The notes under the pieces are model-generated. The model ran no database searches and was not told the DNA's origin. It saw only the letters and a program-made list of their open reading frames with translations. A stretch of 9,391 bases of DNA from assembly GCA_017615135.1 (NCBI GenBank), contig JAGAAU010000242.1, positions 1 to 9,391 of the forward strand. Reading direction: 5' to 3'. A program made the translations under genes and the position numbers. The DNA is from Bacteroidales bacterium (lineage in GTDB: Bacteria > Bacteroidota > Bacteroidia > Bacteroidales > UBA932). Shown here piece after piece: positions 1 through 6,402 of the stretch (position 1 is its first letter; every line of letters starts with the position of its first letter).

Positions 1-2133
1 AACTCCAATATCCAGTATCTGGTTTCCGGTTCCTACTACGGACAGGATGGTATCATCAAGAATTCCGATTACAACAAGGCCAGTCTGCGCGCCAGTATCA
101 ATGCTCAGCCCAAGAAATGGCTCAAGGTGAATATGAACGTCAGCGGTGCCCTTGCCAACAACCGTCTGCTGGCCAGTTCTGGAGATGGTTACAAGAACGA
201 CGAGGGTGGTTCGGTGGTGCGTTATGCTCTGTTCCGCAATCCCGCGATTCCGGTCTTGGACGCCAATGGGAATTATGTGGACATGCCGGGCGAATACTAT
301 GGCGACGCCGCCTACAACTCGTTCTTTGGGGATGGCTATTCCCCTGAGGGGCTGGCGGCTTACACAGACCGTTCCAACAGGACCGCGTCGATGTTGATTA
401 CCGGAAATATCGTCGTCAACTTCACGAAGGACCTGTTCTGGAAAACGACAATGGGTCTGGATTACCGCCATAATACTTATCGGCTGTTCAATAAGACCTG
501 GGGTACCAACAACCGTATCCATGAGACTAACGGTCTGACCATTCGCAAGAACGAGAATCTGAACTGGACGGTCAACAGTACCCTGAATCACAATCTGAAC
601 TTCGGAGACCATTCTTTGAACTATATGATAGGTGCCGAAGCAATCCGCAATCACGAGCACGTGCTTTCTTCCGCCAACGAGGATTTTGCTTCCGATGATG
701 CCGACCTTCTCTATATCGGCCTGGGCGAGGGAACACTGACCTCAAGCCAGAGCGAGAGCGCTTCCTCGCTGCTTTCCTTCTTTGCGAACGTCAACTACAA
801 TTATAAGGGCAAGTACTATGTTTCTGCCATCCTGCGTGAAGATGGTTCTTCCCGCTTCAGCCCGGGCCATCGCTGGGGTACTTTCTATTCCGCTTCGGCT
901 GGATGGAACATCGAGCAGGAAGATTTCATGAAGAACGTAAAATGGCTCGACAAACTCAAACTGCGCGTAGGCTATGGCGCTATCGGTAACCAGGAAATCG
1001 GACTGTATGCCTATTCCGACCGTTACAGCGGAAAATACTATTATGCCTTTGCCGGAGGAATGGCCGACGGTTATGCGCAGACCACCCTCGGCAACGAGAA
1101 CCTCAAGTGGGAAACTTCCAGCCAGTTCAATGCAGGTCTGGACATTGAGGTGCTGAAGGGAACGCTCGGCGGTTCCATCGACTACTACTACAAGGTTACC
1201 AGCGATATGCTGGTGCAGGAGTCCCTGCCTATTTCCGTAGGCCATACGGCGACGCCCTGGGTAAACAACGGCAGCGTACTGAATACCGGTGTGGATCTGG
1301 AGGTCTTCTACCGCAGGCAGTTCAAGGATTGGAGATTCGATATCACCCTGAACGGCGGTTTCCTTCACAATGAGGTACTCAGCCTCAATTCTCCCATCCT
1401 TGGCGGTCTGGTAAATGACGGAGTTTACGTAACCCGCACAGAAGTCGGACACCCCATCGGTTCCTTCTATATGTATAAGATGGATGGAATCTTCCAGAAT
1501 GATGCAGAAGTAATGCTATCCCCCTTCCAGGGAACCGGAATCAAGGCTGGTGACGTGAAATATGCAGATATCAACGAAGACGGTACAATAGACGGCAAAG
1601 ACCGCACCTTTGTAGGCAGCGCTATTCCCGTGGCGACCGCCGGTCTCAATCTGGCCTTCAACTGGAAGGGTTTCGACCTTTCCATGTTCTTCCAGGGCGC
1701 CTTCGGACAGAAAGTCTATATACAGTACCTGAACGATTCCGAAGGCTTCTATCGCGGCTTCCCCGTGACCAAACGCTATTACAATCAGCACTGGACCGGC
1801 GAAGGCACATCCAACACCCAGCCCCGCGCCACCTGGAGCGGCACCAACAATCGCAAGGTGTCCACCCGCTTTCTGGAGGACGGCAGCTATGTGCGTCTGA
1901 AGAATCTTCAGCTGGGCTATACCTTTAAACTGCCAGAGTCCTGGAAAGTGTCCAATCTGCGCGTATATGTTGCGGGCACGAACCTCCTGACATTCACCGG
2001 CTACAGCGGGCTTGATCCCGAAATGACCGTCAACGCCAACTCTACTTCCGAAGGCGACCGTTCCAATGGCATCGACTGGGGTACCTACCCTGTTGCTAAG
2101 AGCGTAACCATGGGTCTCAACTTTACATTCTGA
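1..2133 (+). CDS. SusC-like TonB-dependent outer-membrane transporter, 5'-truncated by the window edge
   Basis: The frame is open from base 1, so the coding region extends left of the first internal ATG; 710 residues are visible. SusC-family proteins usually run to about 1000 residues, so the signal peptide, carboxypeptidase-like domain and most or all of the plug are probably outside the window. What remains is aromatic-rich, beta-strand-rich barrel sequence. It includes the family's DINEDGTIDGKD loop (bases 1567-1602), followed by a GSAIP turn, and ends in SVTMGLNFTF, a terminal-Phe strand typical of outer-membrane barrel proteins. SusC proteins form the barrel through which SusD-bound oligosaccharides enter the periplasm, powered by TonB. 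The SusD partner starts 4 nt after the stop, so the two are surely co-transcribed. The family call is very secure; the substrate cannot be inferred. Confidence 0.96.
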   Translation, partial: NSNIQYLVSGSYYGQDGIIKNSDYNKASLRASINAQPKKWLKVNMNVSGALANNRLLASSGDGYKNDEGGSVVRYALFRNPAIPVLDANGNYVDMPGEYYGDAAYNSFFGDGYSPEGLAAYTDRSNRTASMLITGNIVVNFTKDLFWKTTMGLDYRHNTYRLFNKTWGTNNRIHETNGLTIRKNENLNWTVNSTLNHNLNFGDHSLNYMIGAEAIRNHEHVLSSANEDFASDDADLLYIGLGEGTLTSSQSESASSLLSFFANVNYNYKGKYYVSAILREDGSSRFSPGHRWGTFYSASAGWNIEQEDFMKNVKWLDKLKLRVGYGAIGNQEIGLYAYSDRYSGKYYYAFAGGMADGYAQTTLGNENLKWETSSQFNAGLDIEVLKGTLGGSIDYYYKVTSDMLVQESLPISVGHTATPWVNNGSVLNTGVDLEVFYRRQFKDWRFDITLNGGFLHNEVLSLNSPILGGLVNDGVYVTRTEVGHPIGSFYMYKMDGIFQNDAEVMLSPFQGTGIKAGDVKYADINEDGTIDGKDRTFVGSAIPVATAGLNLAFNWKGFDLSMFFQGAFGQKVYIQYLNDSEGFYRGFPVTKRYYNQHWTGEGTSNTQPRATWSGTNNRKVSTRFLEDGSYVRLKNLQLGYTFKLPESWKVSNLRVYVAGTNLLTFTGYSGLDPEMTVNANSTSEGDRSNGIDWGTYPVAKSVTMGLNFTF

Positions 2134-2137
2134 TACA

Positions 2138-3550
2138 ATGAAAGCGAAGTTATACATATTGATTGCGGCCATTGCGCTTCTGACCGCATCGTGCAATTTC
2201 CTGGATGAAAACCTCAAAGGCGGGTATTCCTCCGAAAACTACTACACCTCCGCAAGCAAAGCGGAAATGGCAGTCAATGCCATATACAACTCTTTGTACG
2301 GAAACACGCTCTGGATGTTCGGAGACGTGGCTTCTGACGATTCCGTCAAAGGCGGAGCCGATGGAGATCAGCCCCAAATCAACGAGATCGATGCGCTGAC
2401 CGCTACTGCGGACAACGGCTCGCTCGGTGTCTTCTGGCAGGACAGCTATGAGACAATAGCGCGTGCTAACAATGCCATTGCCAACATTGCGCCTATGAAC
2501 ATCGACGAGAAGCTGAAAGTCCGCTTGCTGGGTGAAGCAAAATTCTTCAGGGCGTACACCTACTTCAATCTGGTGAACATCTTCGGCAAGGTGCCCCTGA
2601 AAACCAAACCCCAGAATACATCTGCAAGTATTCATGTGGGCCTGAGCTCGGTGGCGGATATTTACGGACAGATAGACACGGACCTAACTGAGGCTATAGA
2701 GGGCCTGAATGATTTGAAGGACGGTCACGTGAACCGCGCTGCCGCCTATGCTCTTCTGGCCAAAAGCAAGGTTTTCCAGTCCAAATGGGATGATGCTGTT
2801 CAGGCCATCCAGGGCTTTAAGGATCTGAACGCAGGTTACGGTCTGGAGCATAATTATGCAGACTTGTTCAAATCCGGCGGCGAGGACAGCGTGGAGTCCA
2901 TCTTCGCCATCCGTTACGCTACGAACAAGATTGCTTCGCAGGGTAACCTGCTGAATGTCTGGTTCTCACCGTTTATTGAAGGTGGTTACCATTTCAATGC
3001 TCCCACCCAGAGTTTTGTGGACTGCTTCAGCGAGAAGACCGTCGGAGGCGACGATGATCCCCGCCTTGACGCTTCTATCGGCCGCGCCGGCAAGCCATGG
3101 TTCAACGGTACTACTTTCGAGGCCTCCTGGGGGAATGTGACCGGCTATCTTGTGAAAAAGTATGACGAGGATGCAGTAGAAGATATGGCAAAGAGCCAGT
3201 CTACCATCCCTCAGCACCGTATCCGCTATGCGGAAGTGCTTCTTCTTGAAGCGGAAGCCCTCAACGAAGCCTCTCCCGCCAATGTGGGTGCAGCTGCCGC
3301 TGCACTTGATCAGGTGCGCGACCGGGCAGGTCTCGCTCACACTACGGCCTCGACGCAAAGCGCCATGAGGGACGCCATCCGTCTGGAGCGCCGCAGGGAG
3401 CTTGGTTTCGAGTTCCACCGTTTCTTTGACGTGATGCGCTACGGCCGGGCCTATGCGGTTGCCGCCCTGGGAAGTGCCGCATGGCCTTCCGACCGTTATT
3501 ATTTCCCCATTCCTCAGGGAGAGACAGATGCAAATGCAGCTTTGAAGTAA
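2138..3550 (+). CDS. SusD/RagB-family glycan-binding outer-membrane lipoprotein
   Basis: A 470-aa protein with a lipoprotein signal peptide: Lys at 2 and 4, a hydrophobic core, and lipobox LTASC with the lipidated Cys at residue 19. The N-terminal SusD-like region spans roughly residues 20-220. The C-terminal SusD/RagB region carries three family signatures: RIRYAEVLLLEAEAL at about 361-375, RLERRRELGFEFHRFFD at about 415-431, and the YYFPIPQGE block at about 454-462. SusD proteins sit as a lid on the SusC barrel and bind glycan at the cell surface. The length is slightly below the usual 500 or so residues, but all core motifs are present and the ORF looks intact. The ATG at 2138 fits the signal peptide. 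The 4-nt gap after the SusC stop and the absence of a clear Shine-Dalgarno suggest translational coupling. Confidence 0.97.
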   Translation: MKAKLYILIAAIALLTASCNFLDENLKGGYSSENYYTSASKAEMAVNAIYNSLYGNTLWMFGDVASDDSVKGGADGDQPQINEIDALTATADNGSLGVFWQDSYETIARANNAIANIAPMNIDEKLKVRLLGEAKFFRAYTYFNLVNIFGKVPLKTKPQNTSASIHVGLSSVADIYGQIDTDLTEAIEGLNDLKDGHVNRAAAYALLAKSKVFQSKWDDAVQAIQGFKDLNAGYGLEHNYADLFKSGGEDSVESIFAIRYATNKIASQGNLLNVWFSPFIEGGYHFNAPTQSFVDCFSEKTVGGDDDPRLDASIGRAGKPWFNGTTFEASWGNVTGYLVKKYDEDAVEDMAKSQSTIPQHRIRYAEVLLLEAEALNEASPANVGAAAAALDQVRDRAGLAHTTASTQSAMRDAIRLERRRELGFEFHRFFDVMRYGRAYAVAALGSAAWPSDRYYFPIPQGETDANAALK

Positions 3551-3601
3551 TTAAAAAACCAATATTTATACATTTTTATTAACCTTTTTAAAATAAACAT
3601 T
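3551..3601 (+). promoter_or_regulatory. AT-rich leader of the LamG lipoprotein gene
   Basis: This 51-nt gap contains only six C and no G, in contrast with about 55% G+C in the flanking genes. It has no TAnnTTTG -7 box and no Shine-Dalgarno sequence. Bacteroidota genes commonly use unstructured, A/T-rich leaders for efficient ribosome loading, so I read it as a translation-enhancing leader inside the operon. An internal promoter of non-consensus type cannot be excluded. Confidence 0.5.
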
Positions 3602-4597
3602 ATGAAAAAGATTTTTGTTCTTATCCTTGCGGTTGGCGCACTCGCCATCGCTGCTTGCAACAAGGAAAACCAGCCTAGCGGCAATGTTGACCTGACTGAG
3701 CTGAACGCCCTTGTTACTGAGTGCGAGACGCTGGCTAACGCTGCTACCACCGCTACTTTCCCTCAGTCTGCGATTGACAACTTCAAGAATGTCATCGCTA
3801 CTGTCAAGGCTGCTATCCCTGCCGCCAAGACACAGGCTGCTGTAAACAATCTGATTGCCCAGCTCAAGGCTGCCAAACAGGTCTTTGCAGAGTCTGAGTA
3901 CGGTGCCATCCCTGCAGATGCACTCGCATGGGCCCTCAATTTCGACGAAGGTGCCGGTACCAGCCTTACCACTACCGGTAAGTACAACTGGGAAGCCAAA
4001 TTTGTAGCCGGCGACGACGGTGTTCCTACCTTCATCAATGGGCACAAGGCCGGCAGCAAGGCTCTGCAGTTCGGCAACGGTGGTCACCTCGAGATTGCAA
4101 ATGCGGTTGCCAGCGTACTGGAAAGCCCTACCTTCTCCATCTCCTGCTGGATCAACACTCCTATCAACGAGAACAACTACATCCTTTCCTGGAACAAGTG
4201 GGATACCTGGAAATTCCAGACTCAGAGCACCAACAAGGCGTTCCTCACCGTTCACTTCGGTGAAACATGGATCGACCACGACGGCAACACCGAAATCCCC
4301 GAGAACGAGTGGCATCATGTCGTTGCTACCATCGACCTTACTGCAGGTGCAATGGCATTCTATCTTGACGGTGAGCTCACTATGCTTTGGAACAGCGAGA
4401 ATGAGAACAGGCTGGTTCCCAACCAGACCTTTGCTCACGCACCCGAAGGAACCGTCCTCTTCGTAGGCCTGCAGGATGCAGACTCCCTTGGCGGAGACTC
4501 CAGGTCCTGGTATGTCGGTAAGCTCGATGACCTCCAGTTCTACACCATCGCCCTCGACGGCGGCCAGGTGTCGAAGCTCTTCAACGACCAGAAGTAA
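3602..4597 (+). CDS. LamG/concanavalin-like domain lipoprotein, probable surface glycan-binding protein
   Basis: A 331-aa lipoprotein; the signal peptide MKKIFVLILAVGALAIAAC places the lipidated Cys at residue 19. Residues about 31-98 form an Ala/Lys-rich, heptad-like helical segment (LTELNALVTECETL onward) of the kind that holds binding modules away from the membrane; it may belong to the FIVAR-like or DUF4972-type helical modules. Residues about 105-331 form one LamG_3-type jelly roll: NFDEGAGTSL near the start, FSISCWI, the classic EWHHVVATID block with its Trp at 237, and FYLDGEL at about 253-259. I see no separate catalytic domain. Its place directly after SusC/SusD is the usual slot for a SusE/F-like surface glycan-binding protein. 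The LamG fold is well supported. Glycan binding is inferred from context, because LamG domains can also bind protein or act as accessory folds in enzymes. Confidence 0.88.
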   Translation: MKKIFVLILAVGALAIAACNKENQPSGNVDLTELNALVTECETLANAATTATFPQSAIDNFKNVIATVKAAIPAAKTQAAVNNLIAQLKAAKQVFAESEYGAIPADALAWALNFDEGAGTSLTTTGKYNWEAKFVAGDDGVPTFINGHKAGSKALQFGNGGHLEIANAVASVLESPTFSISCWINTPINENNYILSWNKWDTWKFQTQSTNKAFLTVHFGETWIDHDGNTEIPENEWHHVVATIDLTAGAMAFYLDGELTMLWNSENENRLVPNQTFAHAPEGTVLFVGLQDADSLGGDSRSWYVGKLDDLQFYTIALDGGQVSKLFNDQK

Positions 4598-4603
4598 TTA
4601 TCC

Positions 4604-4617
4604 GGGCTGAACAGCCC
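4604..4617 (+). other. Small GC-rich hairpin after the LamG gene
   Basis: GGGCT, loop GAAC, AGCCC: a perfect 5-bp stem with a 4-nt loop, beginning 7 nt after the stop codon. No T-tract follows. It may protect the 3' end of the upstream message, or act together with the larger hairpin 13 nt further on. Confidence 0.4.
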
Positions 4618-4627
4618 AAACAAGTTT

Positions 4628-4659
4628 AAGCCGGCGGCGGCTGACCCTGCCGCCGGTTT
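4628..4659 (+). terminator. Intra-operon GC-rich hairpin, weak or partial terminator
   Basis: CCGGCGGC (4631-4638) pairs perfectly with GCCGCCGG (4649-4656) around a 10-nt loop. Two A-T pairs and one G-T wobble can extend the stem to 4628/4659. Only TTT, then CC, follows, so the U-tract is poor. The hairpin lies between the lipoprotein gene and the next gene on the same strand. It is more likely an attenuating or mRNA-stabilising element than a full operon end, because no consensus promoter follows before the next start at 4680. Confidence 0.5.
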
Positions 4660-4679
4660 CCAATTTAAAATAGTTGCAG

Positions 4680-6395
4680 ATGAAACCGGTATTGACTGTA
4701 TTGTTTGTCGCCGTGGCTTTGTCCGGAGCCTGCTGCCAGCGGGTGTCACAGCCCGTCGACCCGGAAGGGATGGAACTGGGCCCCGCCATTCTGGGCATTC
4801 CTGTTACACAGGTCTCTATCCCGCGAATTGAAAGTATGCCTAACTTGCCCTCTCCGTACAAGATGCTGGACTGGCGGCAGAAGGCATTGGACTATGATGC
4901 CTACGTGTTCGACTGGAACGCCTCAGACCAGGTTCGTCCTCTTATCTGGCTGGACGAGCAGAGGCGTAATGTAGATCAAGTGACTTTCGGCCTCAAGACG
5001 ACGGTGAATGATTCCCGACAGGGGAGCGGCGGTTCCCACGAAGCCATCAATACGATGGCGGCGGTGATGGGCGCGGGTCTGGTCGGCATCGACAAAACAA
5101 GTCAAGACGGTTACAACTACCCCAAAATGCTGCAGAATTACTGCGGAATCAGAAACCTTTGGGGAATTATGCTCAACGGAACTTCCGGATTTGGGAAGGA
5201 CTGGTGGTATAATGTGCTGCCGAACCTGCTCTATTACGGAGTGTGTGATATCTTTCCCGGAGTAGACGGTGCTGAAGAGATACAGCGCAGCATCGCAGAC
5301 CAGTTCGCCGAGGCCGACGAAACCCTTGGAGACGATTACGCTTATTCCTGGTATAACTATGCTACCGACAAAGGGTCGAATAGTAATATTCCGCGTCAGC
5401 AGGACGCTGCTGCGGGGCACGCTTACGTTCTGCTGCAGGCCTATCATAAATTCGGTGACGAGCGTTATCTGGAGCGCGCTCTCCATGCCACAAGTGTCAT
5501 TAACAATCTCACGGAAAGCCGTTTTTATGAGATTTTGCTGCCCTTCGGGGCCTATACGGCAGCTTACTTCAATGCTACGCAGGGAACCGCCTACGATGTG
5601 GCGAAGATTATCCGTTGGACTTTCGACGGTAATCGCTCCAATGGCCGCAATGGCTGGGGCGTAATTGTCGGGACCTGGGGCCCGTACGATGTTTCAGGCC
5701 TGCAGGGCAGCATTACCGACGGCGGGGGCTATGCCTTCCAGATGAATAGTTATGAGATGGCCTGGCCGCTCGTTCCGATGGTGAAATATGCGCCGCAGTT
5801 TGCTAAGGCCATAGGCAAATGGATGCTGAACAATGCCAATGCCAGCCGGCTGTTCTTCCCCGGAGAAATCGACGACGAGTATCAGTTCCTGCCTGAGATG
5901 AAGACCCTGACGAATAATATAATAGGCTACGAGGGACTTCGCAAGACAGACCGTTATGGAAAGAAATCCGCTGTTCCCATAGCGGAAGGCGACGGTCCTG
6001 CCTGGACTTCGGCCAATCCACCGGAAACAATGTTCAGCCTTTACAGCACCTCCCCTGTCGGAATCTTCGGCGCCATAGTTTCAACCACCAACGTTGAGGG
6101 TATTCTCAGTCTGGATTGCAATGCCACGGATTTTTATGCTCCCAAACCCTATCCGGTGCATCTGCTTTACAATCCTTTCACAGAAGCGAAAACAGTGTGC
6201 TATTACCCTTCGGCAAAGTCCGACCTGTTTGATGCAGTAAGCCGGAACTACCTGGCGCAGAACGTTTCCGAGATTGCCTCCATAACGATTCCCGCAGATT
6301 CCGCCGTACTGGTCGTAGAACTGCCCGCCGGCGCGGAACTCAACAGTTGGGGTTCCCGGCTGGTGGCGGAGCAGAAGAATGTCATAGCCTGGTAA
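4680..6395 (+). CDS. Exported lipoprotein of unknown family, candidate helical-toroid carbohydrate-active enzyme
   Basis: I do not recognise a named family. The ATG at 4680 is preferred over an in-frame TTG at 4674 because it gives a clean 571-aa precursor, MKPVLTVLFVAVALSGACC, with a probable lipidated Cys at 18 (LSGAC) and a second Cys at 19. The middle (residues about 60-430) looks mainly helical, with aromatic-rich loops: SWYNYATDKG, RQQDAAAGHAYVLLQAY (about 239-255), FGDERYLERAL, GTWGPYDVSG (Asp337), SITDGGGYAFQMNSYEMAW (Asp347, Glu359). This resembles the (alpha/alpha)-barrel enzymes of glycan breakdown. The end (about 449-571) looks like a beta-sandwich, with YPVHLLYNPF at about 491-500 and a regular strand-turn pattern. 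As the last gene of a PUL operon it is plausibly a glycoside hydrolase or lyase, or a binding protein. The catalytic role and the named residues are inference. The operon terminator lies just past its stop. Confidence 0.72.
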   Translation: MKPVLTVLFVAVALSGACCQRVSQPVDPEGMELGPAILGIPVTQVSIPRIESMPNLPSPYKMLDWRQKALDYDAYVFDWNASDQVRPLIWLDEQRRNVDQVTFGLKTTVNDSRQGSGGSHEAINTMAAVMGAGLVGIDKTSQDGYNYPKMLQNYCGIRNLWGIMLNGTSGFGKDWWYNVLPNLLYYGVCDIFPGVDGAEEIQRSIADQFAEADETLGDDYAYSWYNYATDKGSNSNIPRQQDAAAGHAYVLLQAYHKFGDERYLERALHATSVINNLTESRFYEILLPFGAYTAAYFNATQGTAYDVAKIIRWTFDGNRSNGRNGWGVIVGTWGPYDVSGLQGSITDGGGYAFQMNSYEMAWPLVPMVKYAPQFAKAIGKWMLNNANASRLFFPGEIDDEYQFLPEMKTLTNNIIGYEGLRKTDRYGKKSAVPIAEGDGPAWTSANPPETMFSLYSTSPVGIFGAIVSTTNVEGILSLDCNATDFYAPKPYPVHLLYNPFTEAKTVCYYPSAKSDLFDAVSRNYLAQNVSEIASITIPADSAVLVVELPAGAELNSWGSRLVAEQKNVIAW

Positions 6396-6402
6396 TTACC
6401 AG
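6389..6402. repeat. Perfect 14-bp palindrome spanning two abutting stop codons
   Basis: CTGGTAATTACCAG reads identically on both strands. Its centre is the junction of TAA (6393-6395), ending the + strand lipoprotein, and TTA (6396-6398), the - strand TAA ending the hydrolase. Both proteins therefore end in Trp-stop. The palindrome is largely forced by the two Trp-TAA ends meeting, with one further matching base pair on each side. Confidence 0.85.

Noticed and set aside
742..1452. 236-codon open frame on the - strand within the SusC-like gene
   Set aside because: It lies wholly antisense to clear SusC barrel sequence and shows no family motifs; a shadow of biased codon use.
1516..2217. 233-codon - strand frame across the SusC/SusD junction
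   Set aside because: It is antisense to two certain genes, including the SusD signal peptide, and has no motif.
3566..4438. 290-codon open frame on the - strand opposite the LamG lipoprotein
   Set aside because: It covers a well-supported lipoprotein gene and its leader, and its start region has no signal, promoter or recognisable domain.
4674..4679. TTG start for the 571-aa lipoprotein
   Set aside because: The ATG two codons later gives the same signal peptide with a commoner start codon.
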